Counted from the first letter of the stretch, positions 54,059-63,939 are shown. The stretch: DNA of 64,000 bases from Labilibacter sediminis (GCF_005877885.1 NZ_VCHY01000020.1:58821-122820), one strand, 5' to 3'. Notes: a model not told the origin generated them from the sequence alone. Numbers and translations: made by a program.

Positions 54059-55192
54059 ATGAGATTTTCAGCATACTCTTTCCTAGGCCTTATCTTGTTG
54101 TTTTTATCCAGCTGTTCCCTTGTGAAATTTAATCCTCAATTTGGAGCAGAATCCTTAGCTAAAAAGGATTTAAATGCCAGAATGGCGGTACGTTCGTACT
54201 ACAAAAACTTTAGTGGAATTGTAGAGCAAACGGCTGATTCTATCATAGCTATGTCGCCAGATAAGGATATACAACGACAGGCCATACAATGGAAAATAGG
54301 TGCCACTTCGGCATGTGCCTATACTGCTTTTCAGAGCGATGCGGAAATTGCTTTAGTTGACACCTGGCTGTTGGCCAGACAAATGGATGCTTATCTACAA
54401 GGAGCAGGAGCAAATGATTTTGGAGAACATACCGCATTGGCGCAAAAACAGGCATCAGAGTTACACCAGCAAATAAAAGCCATTGCTCGAAAAGTCAACA
54501 CAAAAGAACACTTTCTAAAGCTCAGCTCTTTTATAGATGCACAACCTCTGTCGGACAATATACATGATTGGCATTTTACCCGCACGGATAAGCGACCTTT
54601 ATTGATTGAACATCTGGAAATTCCTGACTCATTGTACACCAACACCATTGGTACCGGAGCTGAGGTAATGAATGATTTTACCGACCGCATAAGCGTTTAT
54701 AACGATCAGCTTAAATCGCAGCTAAAATGGGAAAAAGACCTGATTGTAATGGCTTTTAATGAAGACAGTCTGGCCAAGCCTTATCTGGCGCGTATCGATT
54801 CACTTTCACTAATGCTAAACCGTCTGGTTATTGTGGCGCAGGAATCACCGGAGATGCTGGGTGTGATTGCTGTTAAAATGCGCGAGGAGCTGTCACCTGT
54901 CATGCTAGATTTCAACAAAGGTATGGCTGCCAACATTGCTGAGCTGGCCAAAGAACGCGAGCATTTACAGTTATACCTTGATGAACAACGTGTTCTGTTA
55001 AAAAAAGATATTGAAGATTCCGGTAAAACATTAATCCAGGAAACAGCAGATAGCCTTGCTGACTTAATTAAAAGTATTTCCTGGGTCATCATTATTATGG
55101 TGATTGTTTTGGCGCTGGTATTGTTTGGCATTCCATTTACAGCAGGTTACTTTTTAGCAAAATCCCGGTATAAAAAGAAAGAAGATCGTTAG
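54059..55192 (+). CDS. Lipoprotein with C-terminal membrane helix, unknown function
   Basis: A 377-residue protein. A lipoprotein signal peptide ends at SSC (Cys19 or so). The long central part is helical and charged with coiled-coil tendency (for example LAKEREHLQLYLDEQRVLLK). A strong TM helix near residues 343-368 and a basic tail (KSRYKKKEDR) end it. Being anchored by lipid at one end and by a helix at the other is uncommon; the arrangement would hold the helical part at the periplasmic face of the inner membrane. No family recognised. TATCTTTA at 54027-54034 is a possible -7 box. Confidence 0.7.
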   Translation: MRFSAYSFLGLILLFLSSCSLVKFNPQFGAESLAKKDLNARMAVRSYYKNFSGIVEQTADSIIAMSPDKDIQRQAIQWKIGATSACAYTAFQSDAEIALVDTWLLARQMDAYLQGAGANDFGEHTALAQKQASELHQQIKAIARKVNTKEHFLKLSSFIDAQPLSDNIHDWHFTRTDKRPLLIEHLEIPDSLYTNTIGTGAEVMNDFTDRISVYNDQLKSQLKWEKDLIVMAFNEDSLAKPYLARIDSLSLMLNRLVIVAQESPEMLGVIAVKMREELSPVMLDFNKGMAANIAELAKEREHLQLYLDEQRVLLKKDIEDSGKTLIQETADSLADLIKSISWVIIIMVIVLALVLFGIPFTAGYFLAKSRYKKKEDR

Positions 55193-55194
55193 TG

Positions 55195-55242
55195 TGTTAA
55201 TGTGTTAATGTGACGATTTGTTAATGTGTTAATGTGATGATC
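55195..55242. repeat. Two 24-bp direct repeats
   Basis: TGTTAATGTGTTAATGTGACGATT and its near copy (2 differences) lie head to tail at 55195-55218 and 55219-55242, starting 3 bp after the lipoprotein stop. Each contains an internal GTTAATGT doublet. Confidence 0.85.
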
Positions 55243-55322
55243 TGCTGCTAAGTTCCCGCACAGTTAGCGCATTCTATTATAAAAAGCAAAGGAAGGAGAC
55301 ACATATAAATCAATTCCTTATC

Positions 55323-55428
55323 CACGCAAGGTCCTTGCGCTTATGTATACATGGTTCTTGCGCCTATGCTCGCATACAGTTTGCGCCTATGCACGCAAGG
55401 TTCTCGCACTAATGCGCGCAAACTGTTC
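55323..55428. repeat. 23-bp tandem repeat array, about 4.6 copies
   Basis: Four full units of 23 bp (55323, 55346, 55369 and 55392 starts) and a 14-bp partial unit (55415-55428). The shared end of each unit is close to TTGCGCCTATG; the start alternates between CACGCAAGG-like and TCGCATACA-like text. Copies differ at several positions, so it is an old or diversifying array. No gene overlaps it. Confidence 0.85.
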
Positions 55429-55472
55429 TACCTTTCTATATATGTAGTGTGAATTCAATATTCCGCACAATC

Positions 55473-56303
55473 TTATTTAGGAACCGTATTATTTTTATCT
55501 AAATGAACATCCACTTGTGGGAAAGGAATAACAATACCTCCTTCGTCGAGTGCAATTTTTCCTTGTTCGTATACATCAAAATAAACTTGCCAATAGTCTT
55601 GTGGTTTTGCATGCGGCCGAACTGCTAAATTAACAGAACTATCTGCTAACTCACTAACCCCAACAAAAGGAGGCGGATCTTGAAGTACTTTATCATGGTT
55701 ATTCATGATACTCAACAATAAATCTTTAGCCTTTTTAATATTTGATTCGTACGAAATACCAAAGGTTAAATCTACCCTTATTTTACCTTCTGTAGTATAG
55801 TTGGTAATGTTGCCATTAGAAATAGCTCCATTGGGAATAATGATAGTTTTACTTTCAGGAGAAAGTAATATAGTTACAAAAATATGTATTTCTTTAACTG
55901 TACCCAGATGCCCCTGAGCATGTATTAAATCACCTACTTTATAGGGTTTAAATATTAATATCATCACACCTCCTGCAAAGTTAGATAATGTTCCTTGTAG
56001 CGCTAATCCAACAGCAAGTCCGGCTGCACCTAATATGGCTATAAAGGAGGTGGTTTGAATTCCAATCATACCGGCAACACTAACCAATAAAAGAACTTTT
56101 AATCCAATGTTCGTTAAACTTGCTACAAATCCAATTAACGAAACATCAACCTTGTGGTTAACCATTACCTTTTTGGCAACTTTAGTTAAACGATTAATAA
56201 TCCATAAACCAAGTATTAAAACAACCAAGGCTAGTATAAATTTTGGTCCATATACCAATATTATTTCATAAGCCTTCTCAATTAGGTTTTGATATTTTTC
56301 CAT
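55473..56303 (-). CDS. Small-conductance mechanosensitive channel (MscS family)
   Basis: A 276-residue inner-membrane channel that opens on osmotic downshock. Three TM helices (about 14-34, 55-80, 85-105); TM3 contains the Gly/Ala-packed pore helix GAAGLAVGLALQGTLSNFAG that is diagnostic for MscS. The beta domain follows (FKPYKVGDLI; IIPNGAISNGNITNY) and a mixed C-terminal domain. Length is close to E. coli MscS (286). It is convergent with the lipoprotein gene, with the tandem repeats in between. Confidence 0.96.
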   Translation of the reverse strand: MEKYQNLIEKAYEIILVYGPKFILALVVLILGLWIINRLTKVAKKVMVNHKVDVSLIGFVASLTNIGLKVLLLVSVAGMIGIQTTSFIAILGAAGLAVGLALQGTLSNFAGGVMILIFKPYKVGDLIHAQGHLGTVKEIHIFVTILLSPESKTIIIPNGAISNGNITNYTTEGKIRVDLTFGISYESNIKKAKDLLLSIMNNHDKVLQDPPPFVGVSELADSSVNLAVRPHAKPQDYWQVYFDVYEQGKIALDEGGIVIPFPQVDVHLDKNNTVPK

Positions 56304-56770
56304 AACAACATGTGTTAATTTAACAGTTTATTCAAGTTATGGAATTATTTAACACACACCAATTCTGTCTGATTATCTTAAGACATGGCAAGTGCTAAGC
56401 TGATCCTTAGTACTATAAACATCTTATAGTGGTAACTATTGATAACTTATAGTAGTAGCTATAGATTGTATATAGTATTAGTCAATCAGGCTCCTGTTCA
56501 GAGAAGCCTCCCGCTTCGTTGTTTTTGTTTGGTCTCCCTGCTGTTGGCAGGACAAAACACTATACCAACTTGCATGACTTATGCTATGATAAGCGAGAGC
56601 TTTTTGATTAATTGTATTAAAGGCTACTGCAATACAAAATGACAAGTTAAGGTCTATCCCCCCTCTTCAAAAAAAACAGAATAGAGATTACAAAAGTTTT
56701 ATTATTCTATCGGATTTCTTCATCTTTACGTTTCAATATATTAATCCTAACAAACAAAAAGCATACTGTT
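56304..56770. other. Spacer before glmM; AT-rich repeat and a REP-like hairpin
   Basis: This 467-bp gap contains two imperfect 22-bp copies of CTTATAGTGGTAACTATTGA near 56427-56470, the hairpin CCTGC-TGTTG-GCAGG (56537-56551), and a TACGTTTC near 56736, a possible -7 box of glmM. A 67-codon frame at 56439-56642 looks like chance. Confidence 0.5.
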
Positions 56771-58162
56771 ATGACATTAATAAAATCTATCTCAGGAATC
56801 CGAGGTACTATCGGTGGTAAATCAGGAGAAGGATTAAGTCCGTTAGATATCGTAAAATTCACGGCAGCCTACGCCGCTTGGGCAAAAGAAAACACAAAAA
56901 AAGAAAACATCACCATAGTAGTTGGACGAGATGCTCGTATTTCAGGTCCTATGGTGGATAAAATGGTAGTGGGTACCTTAATGGGATGTGGTGTTAACGT
57001 CATTAATTTAGGATTATCCACAACTCCTACTACAGAGTTAGCCGTAACCATGGAAAATGCTGATGGTGGTATTATTTTAACTGCCAGTCATAACCCAAAG
57101 CAATGGAATGCGTTAAAGCTTCTAAACAACAAAGGTGAGTTTTTAAGTGCTGCTGATGGTGAAAAAATATTATCCATTGCTGAAGATGAATCGTTTATCT
57201 TTTCTGAAGTAGATCATTTAGGTACAGTAAGTGATAACGACACCTACCTAAAAAAACATGTAGATCATGTATGCAATTTAGCACTGGTAGATGTTGAAGC
57301 CATTAAAGCAGCAGAATTTACCGTTGCTCTTGATTGTGTAAATTCTACAGGAGGAACATACCTACCTGCATTATTAAAAGCTTTAGGTGTAAAAAAAGTA
57401 ATAGAACTTTATTGCGAACCCAATGGACAGTTTCCGCATAATCCGGAACCTCTTCCTGAGAATTTAACCGAGATTTCGTCTTTAATAAAAGAACAAAAAG
57501 CAGACCTTGGTTTTGTGGTTGATCCTGACGTTGATCGTTTGGCTATTGTTAATGAGGATGGCTCTATGTTTGGTGAAGAATATACTCTGGTTGCTGTGGC
57601 AGATTACATTCTAAGTCAGCAAAAAGGAAATACTGTATCTAACCTTTCGTCTACAAGAGCTTTACGCGATGTAACAGAAAAACATGGTGGTACATATGCT
57701 GCAGGAGCTGTAGGAGAAGTAAATGTGGTAAGCAAAATGAAAGCCACCAATGCTATTATTGGCGGAGAAGGCAACGGAGGAATAATTTACCCGGAATCTC
57801 ATTACGGAAGAGACGCCTTAGTAGGTATTGGATTGTTTCTAACGCATCTGGCTAAATCTAGAAAAAGCTGTTCAGAGCTCAGAGCAACTTACCCTGAATA
57901 CTTTATTTCTAAAAATAAAATTGAGTTAACGCCTGAATTAGATGTTGATCAGATCCTCGCTGATATCAAAGCTAAATACAGCAATGAGCAGATTAATGAC
58001 ATCGATGGTGTTAAGATTGATTTCCCGGACAGATGGGTACACCTAAGAAAGTCGAATACTGAGCCAATTATCAGAATTTATTCAGAAGCTCCTAACAATA
58101 AAGAAGCGGATGAATTGGCTCAAAAGATTATTACAGACATTAAAGAAATTGCCGGATTATAA
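56771..58162 (+). CDS. glmM: Phosphoglucosamine mutase (or related phosphohexomutase)
   Basis: Converts glucosamine-6-phosphate to glucosamine-1-phosphate for peptidoglycan and lipopolysaccharide. It is 463 residues, a normal length. The active-site phosphoserine is Ser106 in TASHNPKQWNALK, the metal-binding loop is DPDVDRLAIV near residue 253, the sugar-binding loop is GGEGNGGIIYPESHYGRDA near 335, and the phosphate-binding loop is RKSNTEPIIRIYSEA near 428. GlmM is the usual call for Bacteroidota members; phosphomannomutase activity cannot be fully excluded. Single-gene unit, with a strong terminator after it. Confidence 0.92.
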   Translation: MTLIKSISGIRGTIGGKSGEGLSPLDIVKFTAAYAAWAKENTKKENITIVVGRDARISGPMVDKMVVGTLMGCGVNVINLGLSTTPTTELAVTMENADGGIILTASHNPKQWNALKLLNNKGEFLSAADGEKILSIAEDESFIFSEVDHLGTVSDNDTYLKKHVDHVCNLALVDVEAIKAAEFTVALDCVNSTGGTYLPALLKALGVKKVIELYCEPNGQFPHNPEPLPENLTEISSLIKEQKADLGFVVDPDVDRLAIVNEDGSMFGEEYTLVAVADYILSQQKGNTVSNLSSTRALRDVTEKHGGTYAAGAVGEVNVVSKMKATNAIIGGEGNGGIIYPESHYGRDALVGIGLFLTHLAKSRKSCSELRATYPEYFISKNKIELTPELDVDQILADIKAKYSNEQINDIDGVKIDFPDRWVHLRKSNTEPIIRIYSEAPNNKEADELAQKIITDIKEIAGL

Positions 58163-58183
58163 TCTGTAAACCATAAAATTGTA

Positions 58184-58221
58184 AAATAAAGCAGTGAGTT
58201 TCCTTACTGCTTTATTTTTTT
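58184..58221 (+). terminator. Intrinsic terminator after glmM
   Basis: AAATAAAGCAGT (58184-58195) pairs with ACTGCTTTATTT (58206-58217), extended inward by a G-T and an A-T pair, followed by T's to 58221. It lies 22 bp after the glmM stop. Confidence 0.85.
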
Positions 58222-58386
58222 AGAGATCACCATCTAAAAATCCGGGTTCAATTAAAATTTTTCGAGCAACAGTTCGTTATACTTATTTACATTGAGTCTA
58301 ATGTAGGATTTGCAATAACGGGCACAATATTTGTTAGTAGCAAGCACGTTTTTTATAATTAAAAGTCCAACAACTTAATCTAATCC

Positions 58387-59751
58387 ATGCAAAAGAAAAA
58401 ACTTAAGCGACTCGTCGCTATTGCAGTGGGAATCCTCTTAATCTGGATCACCTACAACGCCATCTTCTCTCCTTCTGTATCCGATGAATTATTCATTACC
58501 ACAAAGGTTAAAAAAGGTAATTTCGAATCCCTGGTATATAGTACCGGTCAACTTCAGGCCAAAAACTCTGTTTCCATAAATGTTCCCAGTGAGTTATCAG
58601 CCAGGTCTATTAATATCTACGAAATTAAAATTACAAAAATGGTTGAAGAAGGTACCGTGGTAGATTCCGGAGATTACGTTGCCTCTCTCGACCACAGTGC
58701 TGTTGAAGAAAAACTATCTGATGCACTCTCCCAACTAACCGAAAAGCTGGAAGCTTATGAAGATGCAAAAATTGATACCAACATCAACTTAAGTAATTTA
58801 AGAGATGAGCTGATCAGTGCCAATATCGACCTGGAAGAGAAAAATCTTATCCTTAACCAATCCATTTATGAATCACCTGCTGTTATTCGCCAGGCTAAAC
58901 TTGACGTTGATAAAGCACAAAGAAAAGTCGATCAGGATAAGCGAAACTACGACCTAAAGAAAAAGCAGGATAAGATTAAGGTAAACAGAGCTCTTTCTGA
59001 GAGCGATCGCGTGCGAACTCGTGTTAAAGAAATTGAACGCTTATTTGATGCTATCGATATTAAAGCTCCGGCTCCCGGTATGCTTATTTACAGTTTCGAT
59101 CGTATGGGAAACAAACGCAAAGTAGGAAGTACAGTAAATCGGTGGGATCCAAAAATTGCAGAACTTCCCGATCTTACTTCCATGATATCTAAGACATTTA
59201 TAAATGAGGTCGACATATCCAGAGTTCGGGTTAAACAAAAAGTTAAAGTAGGTGTCGATGCCTTTCCCGACAAGTTATTTGATGGCGTTGTAACTGAAAT
59301 AGCTAACATTGGTCAGGTAATTCCCGGTGGAGATGCCAAAGTATTTGAAGTGAGTATTAAAGTAGAAGGTTCTGATGATGATTTGCGCCCGGCCATGACC
59401 ACAAGTAATGTTATCACCACTAATATATTAGAAGATGTGCTCTATGCTCCTTTGGAAGCTGTATTTACAAATGATTCGCTTTCATATGTTTATCTCGAAG
59501 AAAAGAACTTACAAAAGCAGATTGTTGAACTTGCCGACGAGAATGAAAACTATGTAGTGATCAGGCAAGGCGTTAAGGAAGGCGATGTGATTTTAATGAA
59601 TGAACCCATTGATGCCGATAAGCTCCCTTTTTCAGGACTTGAGATTTACGAAGCTATTAAACTGAAAAAAGACCAGGAAACGGCACCTGAGGCTTCCCCA
59701 AATAATAAAGCTCAAAAAAACAGACCTAAGCACAAAAAGAACAATGGATAA
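58387..59751 (+). CDS. HlyD/MacA-type periplasmic adaptor (efflux operon, copy 1)
   Basis: A 454-residue membrane-fusion protein. N-terminal TM helix (about 9-27), lipoyl-like half motifs, a long alpha-helical hairpin (about 105-205, Lys/Asp/Glu-rich coiled coil), a beta-barrel domain (RVRVKQKVKVGVDAFPDKLF) and a membrane-proximal domain. The tail is Lys-rich (NKAQKNRPKHKKNNG). It would link the MacB-like permease at 59744 to the TolC protein at 61130. It overlaps the permease gene by 8 bp. Promoter not recognised in the 224-bp gap upstream. Confidence 0.9.
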   Translation: MQKKKLKRLVAIAVGILLIWITYNAIFSPSVSDELFITTKVKKGNFESLVYSTGQLQAKNSVSINVPSELSARSINIYEIKITKMVEEGTVVDSGDYVASLDHSAVEEKLSDALSQLTEKLEAYEDAKIDTNINLSNLRDELISANIDLEEKNLILNQSIYESPAVIRQAKLDVDKAQRKVDQDKRNYDLKKKQDKIKVNRALSESDRVRTRVKEIERLFDAIDIKAPAPGMLIYSFDRMGNKRKVGSTVNRWDPKIAELPDLTSMISKTFINEVDISRVRVKQKVKVGVDAFPDKLFDGVVTEIANIGQVIPGGDAKVFEVSIKVEGSDDDLRPAMTTSNVITTNILEDVLYAPLEAVFTNDSLSYVYLEEKNLQKQIVELADENENYVVIRQGVKEGDVILMNEPIDADKLPFSGLEIYEAIKLKKDQETAPEASPNNKAQKNRPKHKKNNG

Positions 59752-61105
59752 GCTTAAGCATTTATACACAAGATACATCCATAATGTCATCATTGCCATT
59801 GAGGCTATTATGGCCAATACTGTAAAGTCACTGCTTACGGCATTGGGAATTATGTTTGGTGTTGCTGCCGTAATTAGCATGCTCGCCATTGGGAAAGGAG
59901 CCCAGCAGGAAGTGTTGGAACAGATTAAACTCGTAGGTGTAAATAACATTATTATTACACCGGTCAGCGAAACGATTATTGAAGGAAACGGAACAAGCGA
60001 AGAGGATAGCTCAAATGACAAAGGAAAGCGAAAATCAAAAGGCCTGACTTTGTTCGATGCTAACTCAATACTAAAGGCTATACCATCAGTATCGAAAGTT
60101 AGTCCGGTTATATCCATGAATTATTATGCCGTTAAAAACGGGAAAAGCTATCCCATTGTTCTCGAAGGCGTATCCTCTGACTATTTTTCATTACTAAACA
60201 TAGATATCACTGACGGAACAACGTTTAGCGAAAAGCAAGACGACAAAGGTTTACCTGTTTGTATTATTGGTTACAACGTTAAAACCAAATTCTTCAATCA
60301 GGAAAATCCTGTTGGTAAATACATCAAAGTTGGCGAAAATTGGCTTAAGGTCGTTGGCGTTGCTGTTAAAAGAGACTTTACAACTTCTGCCTCTGATGAG
60401 ATGGGCATTAGCTCTTCAGACAATAAAGTATTTATTCCCACCAAGTCACTTCTGATGAGATATAAGGATCGCTCAAGAATAAACCCATTGGTATTTGAGC
60501 AAATGAGCAGAGGCAGAAGCCGTGGAAAAACGGAAAATACCCCAAAAAAAACCATCCAAAATCAACTGGATAAAATTGTAGTACAGGTAAAAGAAACAGA
60601 AGAGTTAAGTGCAACGGCAGATGTCATCAAGCGCATGCTTTTACGGCGCCATTCAAACATGTACGACTTTGAAGTTACCGTACCTGAGCTCCTTTTGAAA
60701 CAACAACAGAAAACAAACGATATTTTTAATATCGTATTGGGAGCCATAGCCAGCATCTCGCTTTTGGTTGGTGGTATAGGGATTATGAACATTATGCTGG
60801 CTTCTGTATGGGAGCGCATTCGCGAAATTGGAACAAGGCAGGCCATTGGAGCTTCACGAAAAGACATCATTGTGCAGTTTTTATCCGAGTCTACATTAAT
60901 TAGTATTGGAGGTGGTGTTATCGGAATTATCATGGGCGTATCGCTGGCTTATATCATTGAAGTTACCGCCGGCATAAAAACAATTGTTTCTTTTATTTCC
61001 GTTTTTATTGCTTTTGGTGTATCGGCCACAGTAGGTATTGTTTTTGGCTATATACCAGCACGCAGAGCTGCCAATCAGGATCCTGTTGAATCATTAAGAC
61101 ATTAA
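59744..61105 (+). CDS. MacB-type ABC transporter permease (FtsX domain)
   Basis: A 453-residue inner-membrane protein with one TM helix near residues 25-50, a periplasmic MacB_PCD domain (about 50-300, with FKGSFTDGTTF-like text and GLPVCIIGYNVKTKFF), and three C-terminal TM helices of the FtsX domain (VLGAIASISLLVGGIGIMNI; REIGTRQAIGAS; VFGYIPARRAANQDPVESL). The ATPase half of MacB is not fused, and no ABC ATPase is present in the window. Likely exports a peptide, lipid or drug together with the adaptors and TolC. Confidence 0.92.
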   Translation: MDKLKHLYTRYIHNVIIAIEAIMANTVKSLLTALGIMFGVAAVISMLAIGKGAQQEVLEQIKLVGVNNIIITPVSETIIEGNGTSEEDSSNDKGKRKSKGLTLFDANSILKAIPSVSKVSPVISMNYYAVKNGKSYPIVLEGVSSDYFSLLNIDITDGTTFSEKQDDKGLPVCIIGYNVKTKFFNQENPVGKYIKVGENWLKVVGVAVKRDFTTSASDEMGISSSDNKVFIPTKSLLMRYKDRSRINPLVFEQMSRGRSRGKTENTPKKTIQNQLDKIVVQVKETEELSATADVIKRMLLRRHSNMYDFEVTVPELLLKQQQKTNDIFNIVLGAIASISLLVGGIGIMNIMLASVWERIREIGTRQAIGASRKDIIVQFLSESTLISIGGGVIGIIMGVSLAYIIEVTAGIKTIVSFISVFIAFGVSATVGIVFGYIPARRAANQDPVESLRH

Positions 61106-61129
61106 ATCTAACCGCTTTTAAAACTCACT

Positions 61130-62620
61130 ATGACAAGAATAATAATCATCACCATATTCTTCCTATTTTCCTTTCAGGTGATATCCTCGCAAAAGGAAGA
61201 CATTAACTTAAAGCTAACTCTGGATCAAGCAATAGAGATTGCTTACAATCAATCGATATTTAGCTTCAGGCAAAAGAATATGTACCTGGCTCGTTACTGG
61301 CAGTTTAGGAGTTACAAAGCAGAGAAACTACCCTTACTGGGATTGTCTGCCACACCTGTAAATTACCAACGCTCTATCGTTTCTCGTTATAATCAGGAAA
61401 CAAATGAAGACGAATTTGTTCCAACAGAAAGGTTGATATCAGATGCTTCGGTGAATGTTACACAAAACATTACGGCTACCGGTGGTAAAATTACTGCTTC
61501 GAGCGATTTACAACGCATACAAAATATCGAATCCGGGAATTTATCTTATTATTCAACTCCAATTACTATTGGTATTACACAACCTTTAAATGGCTTTAAC
61601 CAGTTTAAATGGCAATCGAGAATTGAGCCACTTAAATTCGAGCAGGCTAAGAGAGAGTATCTGCAGAGCCTTCAGGAATTGGGGATGAGAACGACTAATT
61701 CATTTTTTAATGTTTTAAAGGCCGAAATTAATTTTGGAATTGCCGAGACTAACCTCTCTAATGCAGATACTTTATACAGAATTGGAAAGGGAAGATTTGA
61801 AATTGGAACAGTTACGCAAGATGAACTACTAGATTTAGAGTTAAGCTATTTAAATGCTAATATGGCTTTATCCAGAGCTAAAATTGATTTGTACCAGTCG
61901 AGAGTATCCTTAAATTCTTTTTTAGGTTTTGAAGAGAATGTTCATATAGAATGTATTGTACCAAGAAAAATTCCTTCGTTTAAAATAAATGCAGACTATG
62001 CCCTGGATCAGGCTTTTACCAACAATCCGGATTTACTCAATTATGAACAACAATTAATTGAAGCAAACCGGGAAATTGCCCGAGCGAGAACAGATAATGG
62101 AATTAATGCCAGTATTTATGGTAACTATGGATATAATAAAAGCTCAAGTGTACTGGATGATGTGTACAGAACTCCATTTGGAGATGAGCAGAATCTTCGT
62201 TTATCTCTTTCGGTACCTATTGTTGACTGGGGCTTAAGGCGAGGTAAAATACAAATGGCCCGTTCAGAAAAAGAAGTGACTGAAGCTGAAGTGCGGCAGG
62301 CAAAAATTGACTTTGAGCAAGATGTTTTCATTCGCATCATGGAGTTTAATATGCAGGAACAACAGGTAAAAATTGCGGCTAAAGCTGATACCATTGCTTT
62401 AATGGGGTTTGAAGTTACCAAGCAGCGCTTTTTAATTGATAAAGTAGATGTGATAAAACTAAATGCTGCACGTAATTCACTTGATGCCGCAAAACGAAAC
62501 TACATTCAAAGCATTCAGGAGTACTGGTATAGTTATTTCAATATCAGAAGACTAACCTTATATAACTTTGAAAAAAACGAAACTCTTATTCATGAGTTAG
62601 ACCAGTTGCTACAAAAATAA
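61130..62620 (+). CDS. TolC-family outer-membrane efflux channel
   Basis: A 496-residue protein with a signal peptide (to about residue 21, ISSQ). Two OEP repeats of long helices and short strands: first LTLDQAIEIAYNQSIFSFRQ (about 30-240), second YALDQAFTNNPDLLNYEQQL (about 285-480). It forms the trimeric outer-membrane tunnel of the efflux complex. It lies 24 bp after the permease and 11 bp before the second adaptor. Confidence 0.93.
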   Translation: MTRIIIITIFFLFSFQVISSQKEDINLKLTLDQAIEIAYNQSIFSFRQKNMYLARYWQFRSYKAEKLPLLGLSATPVNYQRSIVSRYNQETNEDEFVPTERLISDASVNVTQNITATGGKITASSDLQRIQNIESGNLSYYSTPITIGITQPLNGFNQFKWQSRIEPLKFEQAKREYLQSLQELGMRTTNSFFNVLKAEINFGIAETNLSNADTLYRIGKGRFEIGTVTQDELLDLELSYLNANMALSRAKIDLYQSRVSLNSFLGFEENVHIECIVPRKIPSFKINADYALDQAFTNNPDLLNYEQQLIEANREIARARTDNGINASIYGNYGYNKSSSVLDDVYRTPFGDEQNLRLSLSVPIVDWGLRRGKIQMARSEKEVTEAEVRQAKIDFEQDVFIRIMEFNMQEQQVKIAAKADTIALMGFEVTKQRFLIDKVDVIKLNAARNSLDAAKRNYIQSIQEYWYSYFNIRRLTLYNFEKNETLIHELDQLLQK

Positions 62621-62631
62621 AACATTCAACA

Positions 62632-63882
62632 ATGTCATATTTAAAAAACATATCTCCGAAAGTTAAAATAGGCATTCCTGTTTTTATTTTCATCATCATA
62701 TTGTTCCTTGTATTTAAACCTTCGGCCGGCATAAATAAAAGAACCGCTACTGTAGAAATTCAACCATTTAGTATGGAAGTATCTGCAACAGGTGAAGTTC
62801 AAGCTCTTAAATACGAAACCATTAATGTTCCAGAATTAATGCATCGAAGAGAGTTAAGAGTGTATTACCTAAAAATTACAGATTTAGTGGCTGAAGGAAC
62901 TAATGTTAAGAAAGGTGATTTCATTGCCACACTAGATCCTGCGGACGTAGAAGATCGCTTAAAAAAATCATACGAACGTATTGATGAACATAGCAATTCT
63001 TTAGAATCCGCCATATTGGACAGCACCATTGCTTTATCTCAAAACAGAGATCAAATAGTTAATTTTTTAGATAACCTTGAAGAGAGCAAAATAAAGGTTG
63101 AGCAATCAAAATACGAATCAAAAGCTGTTCAGCGTCAAGCGCAAATAAGTTTAGAAAAAGCAGTTCTTGATTTAAATGCTAAAAAAAGAAACTACGAGAA
63201 AGAAATTCAGAAACAAAAAACTAAGATTGCCAGAATACAAAAACGCCTGGATGGTGAAACAAAAACCAGAGACATGCTTGAGGAGCTTAAAAAACAACTC
63301 CATATTAAGTCTCCATCAAATGGCATGGTAGTGTATGGTAGAAGTTGGCGAGGAACAAAAATTAAAGTTAGCGATGACGTTGGGCCATGGATGCCTATTA
63401 TTGCAACCATTCCAGACTTAAGCTCCTTGGTTTCCGAGGCTATTGTTAAAGAAATCGACATTGCTAAAATTAAGCTTAACCAGGTTGTTAAGTTAACGAT
63501 AGATGCCTTCCCTGATGACGTTTTTGAAGGCAAAGTAATTCGCATTGCCAACATAGGTCAACCCATTAAAGATGCCGGCATGAACGGTTTTAAAGTATTA
63601 ATTGAGATTGATACCAAAAACAAAAAAATATTACCAGGCATGACCACAACTAACCAAATAGTAACGGCTCATTTCGAAAATGACATGGTTGTTCCCAGGG
63701 AAGCTGTATTTGGAAATGACACCAATCAATATGTATTTATTAGAAAAACAGGATCAACAGAAAAACAACAAGTTAAAACTGACGGCGAAAATGAAACTCA
63801 TATCAGAATTATCGATGGCATAAACATTGGTGATCAGGTACTACTCTCCCGCCCTGATAAATTTAAAGACCCAACAAATTAA
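62632..63882 (+). CDS. HlyD/MacA-type periplasmic adaptor (efflux operon, copy 2)
   Basis: A 416-residue paralog of the adaptor at 58387, with the same order: N-terminal TM helix (about 13-32), helical hairpin (about 105-215), barrel (KLNQVVKLTIDAFPDDVFEG) and C-terminal domain (MVVPREAVFGNDTNQYVFIR). It has a shorter tail with no Lys-rich end. Two different adaptors in one operon suggests a hetero-oligomeric adaptor ring or a duplication for a second permease outside the window. Nothing is seen after it except a possible gene end on the other strand. Confidence 0.9.
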   Translation: MSYLKNISPKVKIGIPVFIFIIILFLVFKPSAGINKRTATVEIQPFSMEVSATGEVQALKYETINVPELMHRRELRVYYLKITDLVAEGTNVKKGDFIATLDPADVEDRLKKSYERIDEHSNSLESAILDSTIALSQNRDQIVNFLDNLEESKIKVEQSKYESKAVQRQAQISLEKAVLDLNAKKRNYEKEIQKQKTKIARIQKRLDGETKTRDMLEELKKQLHIKSPSNGMVVYGRSWRGTKIKVSDDVGPWMPIIATIPDLSSLVSEAIVKEIDIAKIKLNQVVKLTIDAFPDDVFEGKVIRIANIGQPIKDAGMNGFKVLIEIDTKNKKILPGMTTTNQIVTAHFENDMVVPREAVFGNDTNQYVFIRKTGSTEKQQVKTDGENETHIRIIDGINIGDQVLLSRPDKFKDPTN

Positions 63883-63939
63883 ATATCAATTGATACCTTA
63901 CTCACTAAAAGTCCAAACCTTGCTTAACGTGAGTTCGAT

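Noticed and set aside
55323..55428. CRISPR array
   Set aside because: The 23-bp units are directly adjacent with no spacers, and there are no cas genes.
56439..56642. 67-codon open frame before glmM
   Set aside because: Biased composition, overlaps AT repeats and a hairpin, and no recognisable domain.
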